From: Paucisalibacillus globulus
GTDB lineage: Bacteria; Bacillota; Bacilli; Bacillales; Amphibacillaceae
Direction of reading: 5' to 3'
Assembly (NCBI RefSeq): GCF_900184735.1
Contig: NZ_LT855399.1
Span: 186,001-250,000 of the forward strand
DNA length: 64,000 nucleotides
Every line of letters starts with the position of its first letter. Position 1 is the stretch's first letter. Below are positions 54,801-63,159 of the stretch, piece by piece. The notes under the pieces were generated by a model. It did not search any database and was not told where the DNA came from. It saw only the letters and a program-made list of their open reading frames with translations. A program made the translations under genes and the position numbers.

Positions 54801-54927
54801 CTGGCGCAGCAATTTGTCCTTTTTCTCTAACAAGATCTTGCAGATTTGGTGCAAATACAAATAATGAAACAGCTGCACCAATCCACAATACAGCAATCAA
54901 CCATCTGAAGCGGATGATATGTTTCAT
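51811..54927 (-). CDS. MMPL/RND-family membrane exporter
   Basis: 1038 residues. Membrane segments lie at about 5-25, 180-340 (five helices) and 365-385, then a long outer region of about 400 residues rich in Gln, Gly and Ser that reads as coiled coil (repeated LxxGLxxxxxGLxxL patterns), then five more helices from about 860 to 1020. The motif GIGTDYCILLISRFKEEL and LGIDYSIFLMDRFNEYRD are the paired proton-relay blocks of MMPL proteins. Like YdfJ/YdgH of B. subtilis it should export lipids or hydrophobic drugs. It is co-transcribed with the MarR gene 15 bases upstream. Confidence 0.93.
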   Translation of the reverse strand: MKHIIRFRWLIAVLWIGAAVSLFVFAPNLQDLVREKGQIAAPEDSPSVQAQQLLESMQENQKGNQTSAVLVFHEADSFDSAEREKVAESISILEEKSEALGISNILSFMDDPAIEEQTVSSDDKTIIVPFQVSLENQDIDEARETIYSTLESIDVEHYLTGEAFISQDIITNSEEGLKKTEIITVGLILVILFIVFKSFVAPFIPLLTVGISYLAAQGIVSILADKVDFPLSTFTQIFMVAVMFGIGTDYCILLISRFKEELAGGTSIKDAVIRTYKTSGKTILYAGIAVLIGFSTIGLSTFSLYQSAVAVAVGVAVVLIALATLVPFFLVVLGKKLFWPFDKSVSHKESKLWGTVGTFAWARPLIALLIVAVIVVPALVSYDGDKSYNSLEEIGDSYKSVKGFNYISDSFGPGQTMPTTVVLESENPIDTAEEFQQMERIAESLAKLNGVEQVRSATRPTGSIIEDFKVDTFTGQLADGVGKSTDGITEVQSGLQEASSKLEESGPQLEEAKDGVDQLLDGTEAARTGVSDIQAALEQIENGIESGAMGAGEVKENLQTIKDNLDQTIAGNKELLNGYQQLAQGLSDINSQQFDSLSQLPSIINQVYSSLSTVLSNHPDLEKDQDFMTAYVTLENISKQVEPLSGIQQLMETQVIAPFNALNEKNEQFNLAKSISAQEQLSAGIGDLIAGVGELESGLNQAADGQDKVVTNIPSLQEGLSEMYGGQEQLKSAFQEMQDQLGQLSSGLTEGANGLQQIGNGLSEVQGYLSEIETDENNPIVMIPEEALENEAFMEGANMYLSEDKTIAKFEVILEYNPYSTEALTMVDSIREKADEVKQNTIFENSEALLGGISSTNNDLQNVSDEDYSKTVLYMIIGIFIILIILLRSIIMPIYLIGSLVLTYFTSMAISEIIFVNIMGYDGLTWAVPFFAFVMLTALGIDYSIFLMDRFNEYRDVNIKEAMITSMKKMGTVIISAAVILGGTFGAMLPSGVLSILQIATVVLVGLALYAFVMLPLFIPVMVKLFGKANWWPFRRTH

Positions 54928-54942
54928 ACGTAATCTCTCCCT

Positions 54943-55374
54943 TTATTCATCATTCATTATCTTTGCTAGCTTCTCTAGTGATTGAATGAATGTGTAGATT
55001 TCATCTTTTTCAAAGTTCTTTAAATAATCCCCTAGTACTTCATATAGAGCTTTTTCTGTATAATTCACGAAATTAACTCCTTTTTCTGTTACGTGGAGAT
55101 AAACAACACGGCGATCTTCTTCATCACGTTCTCTTTCAATTAGTTCTTTATCGACTAAACGATTTATTTGCGCTGTTACAGCACTTTTCCCAATGCCAAA
55201 TTCATTCGCAACATCCGTACTAGTACATTTTGCGTTTTTAATAATGTAATGCAACGTGGAGAATTGATCCGTTGTGATATCGGAATGTATTTTATCTTTT
55301 AGGATGAGATTAACCCGACGATAAACTTGGTTAATCGCAGTTTGATATCGTTCGATAAGCTCTTTTAATTCCAT
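54943..55374 (-). CDS. MarR family transcriptional regulator
   Basis: 143 residues from ATG 55374; a longer reading to 55425 lacks a ribosome site and runs into the operator. Winged helix-turn-helix: STDVANEFGIGKSAVTAQIN and RLVDKELIERERDEEDRRVV, with dimerisation helices at both ends. Its promoter region has the perfect palindrome ATAGTTCAC-CTT-GTGAACTAT at 55417-55437, a likely autoregulatory operator. It should repress itself and the exporter until a ligand binds. Confidence 0.93.
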   Translation of the reverse strand: MELKELIERYQTAINQVYRRVNLILKDKIHSDITTDQFSTLHYIIKNAKCTSTDVANEFGIGKSAVTAQINRLVDKELIERERDEEDRRVVYLHVTEKGVNFVNYTEKALYEVLGDYLKNFEKDEIYTFIQSLEKLAKIMNDE

Positions 55375-55400
55375 TGAAATATGGGCACCCCCAAACATAA

Positions 55401-55437
55401 ATAGTTCATCTATTAAATAGTTCACCTTGTGAACTAT
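55401..55437 (-). promoter_or_regulatory. MarR operator palindrome
   Basis: ATAGTTCAC (55417-55425) and GTGAACTAT (55429-55437) are perfect inverted arms with a CTT centre. A further half-site ATAGTTCAT lies at 55401-55409. The position, just upstream of the marR start, fits autorepression. Confidence 0.8.
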
Positions 55438-55523
55438 ATTATCATAACAGGATATTTAGAATGTCGCAATTATTATTTCCAATTATTTTTAGTTTAACAG
55501 GGGTGAGGATTGGGTAAGTATCA

Positions 55524-55832
55524 TTATGAATTGATAAGGAGATGATAATCCAAAGAATTAATTACAAACAGATTACATGCAAAGTAAATGATGCAACTGA
55601 TAATTGAAAATGATGGAGTCTCGCCATTATTAAATACTAAGAATTCGAGAGTTATATGGAGGATTATAGGTAATAAAGCTAGATAGATAAGTTTTATTAT
55701 AGTAGAGGGTGGATTCTCATAGATAATCTTCGAATATTCCTCTATACGTAGTTTGATAGATTTTAAATTGTTCTGTAACATTAAATGTGTTGCGTTTATG
55801 AAAAACCCTTTCTTAACCCCCAAATAAATCAA
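55524..55832 (-). CDS. possible small membrane protein, doubtful
   Basis: A 102-codon frame in a 560-base region between the marR operator and the betaine operon. STIIKLIYLALLPIILHITL and FSIISCIIYFACNLFVI are hydrophobic segments, as in a two-helix protein. No convincing ribosome site precedes the TTG at 55832 or the inner ATG, and composition is as AT-rich as the flanking DNA. It may be a real orphan, a remnant or chance. The rest of this gap shows nothing else. Confidence 0.25.
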   Translation of the reverse strand: MIYLGVKKGFFINATHLMLQNNLKSIKLRIEEYSKIIYENPPSTIIKLIYLALLPIILHITLEFLVFNNGETPSFSIISCIIYFACNLFVINSLDYHLLINS

Positions 55833-56000
55833 TTACTATTCTTCATACATATCGTGTTCTTTTTACCAATAAACATATTAGCGCTAATTTTTTTACAATG
55901 TATGTGCAATCAATTTTTGGATTATTGGGAATTTTTATGGGAAGGTTTTATCATGAATATCTTGGGAAGGTAATTTATTTTAACAAAAGGAGATTTATGG

Positions 56001-56993
56001 ATGAAAAAAATAGGTGTTGCATTAATTATAGGTTTTCTAATTATATTATCAGCCTGTAGTTCGGAGTCTAGTGGGGACTTAGAAACTATTGTACTAGCAG
56101 ATGCTGGTTGGGACAGTATTCGTGTTCACAACAGCATTGCTCAAACAATTATTGAGGAAGGTTTTGGTTATAAAACAGAGGTTACTTCTGGTTCCACAGC
56201 AGCAACCGTTCAAGGTTTGCGCCAAGGCGATATAAATGTATATATGGAAATTTGGACAGACAATATTAAAGAAGTATATGAAGAAGCAACCGAAGCAGGA
56301 GATTTTGAAACGGTTTCTGTTAACTTTGATGATAATGAACAAGGGCTATATGTTCCTACTTATGTAATTGAGGGGGATGAAGAAAGAGGGATTGAGCCCG
56401 TAGCCCCTGATTTAAAAACAGTAGAGGATTTGAAAAAGTATCCAGATGTCTTTGCTGATCCAGAAGATCCAGGGCGTGGACGTATTCTTAATGCTCCAAG
56501 TGGCTGGGCTGTAGCAGACGCAATTAATGCGAAGTTTGAAGCATACGGTTTAGATGAAACGATGAATAACTTTATGCCTGGTTCAGATGCTGCAGCAGTA
56601 GCTGATCTAGTAGACAAATACGAGGCTGGTGAGCCATGGGTTGGCTATTATTGGTCACCAACTGCTATAACAGCAAAGTATAATTTAACATTACTAGAAG
56701 AACCGGCCTATGAAGAGGAAGTTTGGAATGAAACAAAAGCAACAGAATTTCCTCCAAATGATGTAGTAGTTGCTGTTCATAAAGATTTTCCAGAACAAGC
56801 ACCAGATGTTTATGATTTCTTAAGTAACTATGAAACTAGCAGTGCACTAACAGAGGAAGCATTAAATTATATGGATGAAAATGGTGCTGAACCGGAAGAG
56901 GCTGCAATTTGGTGGATGGAGCAACATGAGGATATTTGGACTAGCTGGGTAGATGAGGAAATCGCTGAAAAGGTAAAAGATGCTTTAAAGTAA
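56001..56993 (+). CDS. opuAC: glycine-betaine ABC transporter, binding lipoprotein
   Basis: 330 residues, ATG behind AAAGGAG. Lipobox LSAC with Cys at residue 19. The mature protein is acidic: TIVLADAGWDSIRVHNSIAQ, GDINVYMEIWTDN, VGYYWSPTA and AAIWWMEQHEDIW supply Trp and Tyr residues as in the aromatic box that binds quaternary amines. It resembles ProX/OpuAC. It would catch betaine or a similar solute outside the membrane and hand it to the permease. First gene of an operon; the order is binding protein, permease, ATPase, the reverse of B. subtilis opuA. Confidence 0.88.
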   Translation: MKKIGVALIIGFLIILSACSSESSGDLETIVLADAGWDSIRVHNSIAQTIIEEGFGYKTEVTSGSTAATVQGLRQGDINVYMEIWTDNIKEVYEEATEAGDFETVSVNFDDNEQGLYVPTYVIEGDEERGIEPVAPDLKTVEDLKKYPDVFADPEDPGRGRILNAPSGWAVADAINAKFEAYGLDETMNNFMPGSDAAAVADLVDKYEAGEPWVGYYWSPTAITAKYNLTLLEEPAYEEEVWNETKATEFPPNDVVVAVHKDFPEQAPDVYDFLSNYETSSALTEEALNYMDENGAEPEEAAIWWMEQHEDIWTSWVDEEIAEKVKDALK

Positions 56994-57002
56994 TGAACGT
57001 TT

Positions 57003-57034
57003 AGCGGCTGGCCTGTTTGGTTAGCTGCTTTTCT
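57003..57034 (+). terminator. leaky hairpin between binding-protein and permease genes
   Basis: AGCGGCT pairs with AGCTGCT (one G-T pair), then TTTCTTTCC. A weak stop here would give more binding protein than permease. Confidence 0.6.
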
Positions 57035-57091
57035 TTCCTTTAATTTAAATGATAAAAGAGAGGTGAAGGGCTGTTATTAGGCAGCCTAACT

Positions 57092-57943
57092 ATGGGAAGT
57101 TTTCCTGATATACGAACAAACTTAGGTGATTATGTTAAACAATTTGTTGATTTCTTAGATACAACATTAGAAGGATTTTTTGATTTTATTTTTTTCATTT
57201 CTTCCAGAACCATTAATTTTTTAGATGATTTATTAGTTACCATGCCTTGGTGGTGTTTTGTACTTATCATTTTCCTGTTAGGATGGTATTTTAAATCCGT
57301 GTTCTCTGGGATATTATATAGTTTATTTATTTTCCTAATTGGAAGTTTTGGATTATGGGAAGACATGATGACAACAATAGCTATTATATTAACCGCAGTT
57401 ATTATCTGTCTATTAATCGGTATACCAGTTGGTATTTGGATGGCATTTAGTAAAGGTTTTTCAAATGTGATGCGCCCATTACTTGATGCGATGCAGACCA
57501 TGCCAAGTTTTGTTTATCTCATACCTGCAATCTTCTTCTTTGGATTAGGTAATGTTTCTGCGATTTTTGCCACTTTAATATATGCCTTGCCTCCGGTCAT
57601 TCGTTTAACAGAGCTTGCAATTCGTGGTGTGGATCAGGAAGTGATTGAATCGGCTCAATCTTTTGGTTCTTCAAGAGGACAGATGCTTAGAAAGGTACAG
57701 TTGCCTCAAGCACTTCCTACTATTATGGCAGGTGTTAACCAAACAACAATGATGGCACTTTCCATGGTTGTTATTGCTTCCATGGTAGGAGCAAAAGGGC
57801 TTGGAGAGCAAGTGCTTGTTTCTATAAACCGTATTGATATTGCTTTAGGATTTGAAGCGGGGATCAGTATTGTATTTTTAGCCATTATTATTGACCGGGT
57901 TACAAATGGAATTGCAGCTAAGTTCCAAAGGGGGATTAAATAA
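57092..57943 (+). CDS. opuAB: glycine-betaine ABC transporter permease
   Basis: 283 residues. Seven or so helices; LAIRGVDQEVIESAQSFGSS is the cytoplasmic EAA loop that docks on the ATPase; MPSFVYLIPAIFFFGLGN and VNQTTMMALSMVVIASMVGA are typical of ProW/OpuAB. The ATG at 57092 has no strong ribosome site. AGAGGTGAAGGG sits just before an in-frame CTG at 57071, which would add seven residues, so a CTG start is possible. Its last base overlaps the ATPase start. Confidence 0.92.
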   Translation: MGSFPDIRTNLGDYVKQFVDFLDTTLEGFFDFIFFISSRTINFLDDLLVTMPWWCFVLIIFLLGWYFKSVFSGILYSLFIFLIGSFGLWEDMMTTIAIILTAVIICLLIGIPVGIWMAFSKGFSNVMRPLLDAMQTMPSFVYLIPAIFFFGLGNVSAIFATLIYALPPVIRLTELAIRGVDQEVIESAQSFGSSRGQMLRKVQLPQALPTIMAGVNQTTMMALSMVVIASMVGAKGLGEQVLVSINRIDIALGFEAGISIVFLAIIIDRVTNGIAAKFQRGIK

Positions 57944-59151
57944 TGGAAACGAAGATTAAAATTGATCATGTCTCCAAAATATTTGGACCAAAACCGAAAT
58001 CGGTAATTCCATTAATTAAAGAAGGAAAAACAAAAAATGAAATCCTAGCGGAGACAGGACATACGGTTGGAGTTTATGATGCTTCCTTTGATATTAAGAA
58101 GGGGGAAGTCTTTGTCATAATGGGATTGTCTGGCAGTGGGAAGTCTACCTTAATTCGTTGCTTCAATTTATTGAACAAACCTACAGACGGTTCAATTTAT
58201 ATTGATGGCGAGGATATAGTAACATATAAAAAGCAAGATCTAAAAAAAGTTAGACAAGAAAAAATAGCAATGGTTTTCCAACACTTTGGCTTGTTTAGTC
58301 ATCGTACCATCTTAGCAAATGTGGAGTATGGGTTAGAAATACGTGGCGTGTCAAAAGACGAACGCCGAGCGATAGCACTTAAAAATATTGAAATAGTAGG
58401 ATTGAAAGGGTATGAGGATAAGTATCCAGATGAACTCTCTGGCGGAATGCAACAGCGTGTTGGTCTTGCTCGCGCACTTGCAAATGATCCAGATATCCTG
58501 TTAATGGATGAACCATTTAGTGCGCTTGATCCGCTTATTAGACGTGAGATGCAGCTTGAGCTTTTAGATATCCAAGACCGTTTACAGAAGACCATTATTT
58601 TTATCACGCATGATGTCAATGAAGCGTTTAAGTTAGGGGACCGAGTTGCGGTTATGAAAGATGGTCATGTTGTCCAGGTTGGAACACCGGAAGAAATTAT
58701 TGAGTCACCGGCAAATCATTATATTTCTGAGTTTATTAAGGACATTGATCGTTCCAAAGTATTCCAGGCAGAGCATATCATGATTAAGCCAAATGCCTTA
58801 GTGTCATTAAAGGATGGACTAAATGTAGCGATTAAGGAAATGGAAGAGAATGGGATTTCTAGCGTATTTGTAGTGGATCGTGGGCGTAGAGTAAAAGGAA
58901 TTGTTACGATAGATGATGCTATTCAGGCGAAGAAAGAACAAAAATCCTTATCGGATATATTACGTGATGATTATGCTGTTGTAGAAAAAGAGGAGTATAT
59001 TAATGATTTGATTCCGAAAGCATTAGAGTCGAAATATCCGTTAGCAGTAGTAAATGATGAAGATAAATTAATTGGTTTTATTCTACGGGTTCATGTACTT
59101 TCTGGATTGGTTTCAGATGATATAGAAGAAAGTAATGAGTATTATTATTAA
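57943..59151 (+). CDS. opuAA: glycine-betaine ABC transporter ATPase with CBS domains
   Basis: 402 residues; the ATG overlaps the permease stop (TAATG). GLSGSGKSTLIRCFNLL is Walker A, LSGGMQQRVGLARAL the signature, LLMDEPFSALDPLIR Walker B and FITHDVNEAF the switch. The N-terminal region before Walker A (KIFGPKPKSVIPLIKEGKTK) is the OpuAA/ProV extension. Residues 280-395 form two CBS domains, which in OpuA sense ionic strength or c-di-AMP. It powers uptake during salt stress. Confidence 0.94.
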   Translation: METKIKIDHVSKIFGPKPKSVIPLIKEGKTKNEILAETGHTVGVYDASFDIKKGEVFVIMGLSGSGKSTLIRCFNLLNKPTDGSIYIDGEDIVTYKKQDLKKVRQEKIAMVFQHFGLFSHRTILANVEYGLEIRGVSKDERRAIALKNIEIVGLKGYEDKYPDELSGGMQQRVGLARALANDPDILLMDEPFSALDPLIRREMQLELLDIQDRLQKTIIFITHDVNEAFKLGDRVAVMKDGHVVQVGTPEEIIESPANHYISEFIKDIDRSKVFQAEHIMIKPNALVSLKDGLNVAIKEMEENGISSVFVVDRGRRVKGIVTIDDAIQAKKEQKSLSDILRDDYAVVEKEEYINDLIPKALESKYPLAVVNDEDKLIGFILRVHVLSGLVSDDIEESNEYYY

Positions 59152-59198
59152 GTAAATAGAGATAGATACAGACTAAGAATATTTGTCTAGAACAACTT

Positions 59199-59246
59199 GA
59201 AAGGGCATGTGGAATCAAGCTAGATTTCATATGCCCTTTCTGTTTT
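59199..59246. terminator. terminator of the betaine operon
   Basis: GAAAGGGCAT pairs with ATGCCCTTTC (longer with one internal loop), then TGTTTT. The converging gerKC-like gene stops at 59263. Confidence 0.85.
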
Positions 59247-59262
59247 ACAATATTGAACGTTT

Positions 59263-60393
59263 CTATCTATTCACAGTACCGTGGCGGATAATATTGACGT
59301 TGACATTAAAATTTGAATGTATGGTAGGGAAACTTTTATCCCATTCCTTATCTGACAATTTACCACCCTTCTTTTTTATACGGTACTTCTCTCCATAACC
59401 GAAAACATCGGTATTCACTTCTTTTAAGTAACTAAAGATTTCCTCGTATCGGGATGTTATGACCTTTTCTATTTCTTGTTCTAGTTTTTTCAAAGCTTTA
59501 GCATCATCTAATTTATATTCTCTTGATATTTCTAACAGACTTAATTCAATCTTTATGTTGGTATCGAAGTGAAGTTTATCTTTGTCCGTCAGTTGAATAT
59601 CTCCAGTTCCTTTTTCAATTAACAGGACTATTTTTAATTGTTCTTCACCTCCATTACCATGTATTAAGTACTTTTCTACGCTATCTGTTGGAATTTCTAT
59701 TTCTATGAGCTCTTCCTGTGTCAACCCCTCAATAATAGTAAAGTAATACTCATCCTTAATCGGCAATTGCCCTTTCATTTTGTCATCTTTGAAGAGCGCA
59801 ATACCTGTAATTACTGGAGTTTCTTCCCTTAGACCAATAATAGGTAGGATTGGATCTATTCCTTCATCATTTATAATTCTAGCGAATTTTTGTAGAGATA
59901 CTTCTGGGAAGAGTCTTTGTTCAGCACCAGGTTGAACAAGGCCATGAAGAAATTCACCTACGTTAGTCGAAATATGTTCTTCTTGGGTATGTAAGATTTC
60001 TCTACTGTTATCTTCTGTTACTGCTAAACGTACAGTATCGGGAATATTTGCATCTCTTTTAAGGGTATCAATATACGATTTTAGGCCATCTTCTGCTAGT
60101 TCCCTACTATACATTTCTAACTCTAACTTTCCTGGAACTAATTCTTGACTAACTTTTTTTCCTGCATCTTCTACTGCTCCTTTAATCGTACTGCCAACAC
60201 CTGAAACTATTATGGTAGGTTTAGTAGAATTTGCTTGAAATTGTAATACAGACATAGTAATCTCAATGTCATTATTGTCTGCTCGATCCACTCCACGGGA
60301 AGTGATAATTCCAAGATCTTCTAACTGGAAGGTCTGAACACAACTAGATAAGAAAAGTATCATTGACAGAATCATCAAAGTGATTTTTCTCAT
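59263..60393 (-). CDS. gerKC: Ger(x)C-type germinant receptor lipoprotein
   Basis: 376 residues from ATG 60393, which overlaps the previous stop (ATGA) and has GGAGGGG upstream; the longer frame is not needed. Lipobox LSSC at the end of the signal. EDLGIITSRGVDRADNNDIE, GSTIKGAVEDAGKKVSQELV and the long C-terminal domain with FSYLKEVNTDVFGYGEKYR are typical of GerAC/GerKC. It sits on the outside of the inner spore membrane and helps recognise germinants. The exact Ger class (A, B, K, Y) is uncertain. Confidence 0.9.
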   Translation of the reverse strand: MRKITLMILSMILFLSSCVQTFQLEDLGIITSRGVDRADNNDIEITMSVLQFQANSTKPTIIVSGVGSTIKGAVEDAGKKVSQELVPGKLELEMYSRELAEDGLKSYIDTLKRDANIPDTVRLAVTEDNSREILHTQEEHISTNVGEFLHGLVQPGAEQRLFPEVSLQKFARIINDEGIDPILPIIGLREETPVITGIALFKDDKMKGQLPIKDEYYFTIIEGLTQEELIEIEIPTDSVEKYLIHGNGGEEQLKIVLLIEKGTGDIQLTDKDKLHFDTNIKIELSLLEISREYKLDDAKALKKLEQEIEKVITSRYEEIFSYLKEVNTDVFGYGEKYRIKKKGGKLSDKEWDKSFPTIHSNFNVNVNIIRHGTVNR

Positions 60394-61505
60394 GATGCGT
60401 TGTCCCCTCCTTGACTCTTCCGTTTCTTCTTGATTAACACGATTGGAAGGAGTAGTAGTGGGTATATATAAACTACCCAAAAACTAATCCTAGCAATCGT
60501 GTCCGTAAGTTTCGTAATCTGATAATCAAAGTGAAAAAAATTGACTACGATTAGAATAATGCCTGCAAAGATATAGTGGGTCTTTCTTTGTTGAAAATTA
60601 TATAGACGTTTTATACCATAAGCAATTGCCCACATAAGTAATACTAAATTTGGGATTATCACCATAATCCATGTAATAACTACTATATAATCTAAACGTT
60701 CTAAGAATGTAAAAGAGGCACTCTTAACAAGTATCAATAAAGCCCAGTCAATATTTTTTAATCCTAATGCACTAAAGTAACCTATTGAAATCATCGTAAT
60801 TAAAATAAAAATTATGGTTGTGAAAGTCAGACCAAGATAAACCGGAAGTTTTGCCTTCTGTTTATCCTTGATAAATGGATAAATAAACATTAATATCTCA
60901 AACCCTGAAAACGTGTAAGCAGTTGCTTTGGCACCCTTTAATAAATCAGGTAAAGGAGTTTGGAACATTGGAAGATAGTTATACATATTGAGTCGTAATA
61001 ATGGATCGTAAAGTACTACTAGTAGTGAAATTGTAATGATAAAAAATACGAACGTCACACCTACAACAACTCTTATACCTCCCAAAACAGTATAAAGAGC
61101 TAAAATCAGTATGAGTGATGTAATAATCCAATTCGGTAGACCATGGTATAAAAAGATTTGAATAACCTGGATATAGGTCATCAGAATGGAAAGAAAGCTC
61201 CCGGCCAAGAACAAGATGAGGATGGTCCCCATTAATTTACCTAACCAGTTTCCGAATAAGTCAATATGAATACCATAGTAATCTGCATTCTCATATTGCT
61301 GCAATATCATAAACATAGCCCCTACAACAATGCATATAAACAAAAAACCAATAAGAATTGCTAACCACGAGTCGCGTTCTGCCTCCAAGAATACAAACCT
61401 TGGTGCTCCTATGATCCCAACACCTATTTGAACACCTGCAATAATAAAAAACAGATAAAAGGCCCGTATCTGGAGATTTGATTTAACTGTTACATTAATA
61501 TCCAT
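60390..61505 (-). CDS. gerKB: GerKB-type germinant receptor permease
   Basis: 371 residues, ten membrane segments of the APC-like fold: GVQIGVGIIGAPRFVFLEAE near the start, LGGIRVVVGVTFVFFIITIS, and YTFSGFEILMFIYPFI. It is the B subunit, the likely germinant-binding part. It overlaps the C gene by four bases and follows the A gene by seven. No normal ribosome site is strong; GAGTAGGTG precedes the ATG. Confidence 0.92.
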   Translation of the reverse strand: MDINVTVKSNLQIRAFYLFFIIAGVQIGVGIIGAPRFVFLEAERDSWLAILIGFLFICIVVGAMFMILQQYENADYYGIHIDLFGNWLGKLMGTILILFLAGSFLSILMTYIQVIQIFLYHGLPNWIITSLILILALYTVLGGIRVVVGVTFVFFIITISLLVVLYDPLLRLNMYNYLPMFQTPLPDLLKGAKATAYTFSGFEILMFIYPFIKDKQKAKLPVYLGLTFTTIIFILITMISIGYFSALGLKNIDWALLILVKSASFTFLERLDYIVVITWIMVIIPNLVLLMWAIAYGIKRLYNFQQRKTHYIFAGIILIVVNFFHFDYQITKLTDTIARISFWVVYIYPLLLLPIVLIKKKRKSQGGDNAS

Positions 61506-61512
61506 ATTTCAC

Positions 61513-63033
61513 CTACTCATCAATATCACGTTTTTGTTTAGCATCTTTTTTATTAAAGCGGAGTAAATCTTTTGGACGATACGACTTTGCACGCTTCGAT
61601 ACAAAGCTGAAGGGTGTTCTAAAAAATACTTTGTTAAAGTCTGCTAATCGTAACGGATAAATTGGAACTAGATATGGTCGTCCTAATGATGTTAAGCGTA
61701 AAACGTGAATGATTAGCCAACATAAACCAAATACGATTCCAGCTAAACCCAGTAAACCTGCCAAAATTATAAGTGGGAAGCGAATTAATCGTATTGTAGT
61801 TCCAAATAAATAGCTAGGAGTAGTAAATGAAGATAGTGCACTCATAGCAACCACGATAATTAGGATATTACTTGTTAGTCCTGCCTCTACTGCTGCTTGC
61901 CCAATTACTATACCACCCACAATACCCATTGTTTGACCTACCTTGGTTGGCAATCTAGCACCGGCTTCACGCAAGAGCTCTATTAAGAATTCCAATAATA
62001 ATGCCTCAAATATTGGTGGGAAAGGTACTGCTGCTCTTGATTGTCCAATGGATATAAGTAACTGACTTGGTATAATAGCATACTGATACGTCGCTGCAGC
62101 AACATAAGTAGGTGTAACTAAAATCGAAAAAATCATTGCCAAAAATCGCAAAATACGTAGAAATGAACCAGCTTGCCATCTCATATAAAGATCTTCTGTT
62201 GATTCTAAGAAACTAAACAGCGTTGCAGGAGCAGTAAAAGAAGTTGGGCTTCCGTCTACTAAGACTCCTATTTTTCCTCTTGTGACATTATAAGCAAGCC
62301 GGTCAGGTAATTCCGTCTCATCGAACTGGGGGAAAAGGTTCATTTGGGAGTCCTCTAAGTATTGTTTTAAAACAATTGTACCTTCAATTTGATCAACATC
62401 TAACTCTTGTATCCGTTGACGCATTGTATTGACATCATCTTCATTTGCAATAGACTTCATGTAGACAATTCTTACTTCCCGAGGGGCTTGAGTACCTACT
62501 GTGAATTTTTCAAATACAAGGTCTGTTGAATTGATTTGCCATCTAATTACGTTCATATTTATTAGGATGGATTCTGAGAATGCAATCTTAGAACCGAGAA
62601 CGAGAGATTCTGTTTCAGCCTTTTCAACCGAACGGGTTTCTTTCATGGAAAATGGATAAGCTAGCACGGCTTTTTCCATTTCTATATATATAAATACAAA
62701 ACCAATAATTAATTTCTTATGTATGTCCTCTATTGTGTTGGTACTGGTTCCGGAACTATATGGAAGTTCATTTAGTAAATTTTTGTTTGTAAGATCTATT
62801 TCTGGATTTAGATCAACTAATGGTTCAATTATTTGCCCTAATTTATTACCCTCAATTAAATAATCAATATAAAATACTGCAACTTTTTTCTTGTTTACTG
62901 TATACTTGGTAAACTTTAAGTCGTCATGATAATTAAATTTTTCTTTGAAGAATTTCTCTAATGCATCTACCTTTAACGGGAATATATTTGTTTCACTTTG
63001 GTTAGTTTTTTCCGTTTTCTTTCTTCTCCACAT
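61513..63033 (-). CDS. gerKA: GerKA-type germinant receptor subunit A
   Basis: 506 residues from ATG 63033 behind TTGGAGG. Soluble N-terminal domain (1-290), with VNKKKVAVFYIDYLIEGNKL, RGKIGVLVDGSPTSFTAPAT and LFSFLESTEDLYMRWQAG; then five helices, including VGQTMGIVGGIVIGQAAVEA and TTPSYLFGTTIRLIRFP; and a basic tail. This is the GerA family pattern. A-B-C order and tight spacing give a complete receptor operon, expected in the forespore under sigma-G. Confidence 0.94.
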   Translation of the reverse strand: MWRRKKTEKTNQSETNIFPLKVDALEKFFKEKFNYHDDLKFTKYTVNKKKVAVFYIDYLIEGNKLGQIIEPLVDLNPEIDLTNKNLLNELPYSSGTSTNTIEDIHKKLIIGFVFIYIEMEKAVLAYPFSMKETRSVEKAETESLVLGSKIAFSESILINMNVIRWQINSTDLVFEKFTVGTQAPREVRIVYMKSIANEDDVNTMRQRIQELDVDQIEGTIVLKQYLEDSQMNLFPQFDETELPDRLAYNVTRGKIGVLVDGSPTSFTAPATLFSFLESTEDLYMRWQAGSFLRILRFLAMIFSILVTPTYVAAATYQYAIIPSQLLISIGQSRAAVPFPPIFEALLLEFLIELLREAGARLPTKVGQTMGIVGGIVIGQAAVEAGLTSNILIIVVAMSALSSFTTPSYLFGTTIRLIRFPLIILAGLLGLAGIVFGLCWLIIHVLRLTSLGRPYLVPIYPLRLADFNKVFFRTPFSFVSKRAKSYRPKDLLRFNKKDAKQKRDIDE

Positions 63034-63113
63034 ATGAACCTCCAAGGATAAAGCTACTCAGAGTTAGTATGTGTATGAATGGAAAAAATATAAGCAATCG
63101 CTATTAATTGGGA

Positions 63114-63147
63114 AACTAAAAAGACGAGCACTAATATGCTCGTCTCA
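63114..63147 (-). terminator. terminator of the carbonic anhydrase gene
   Basis: On the minus strand AGACGAGCA pairs with TGCTCGTCT, followed by TTTTAGTTT. Confidence 0.88.
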
Positions 63148-63159
63148 TCTTACTATCTA

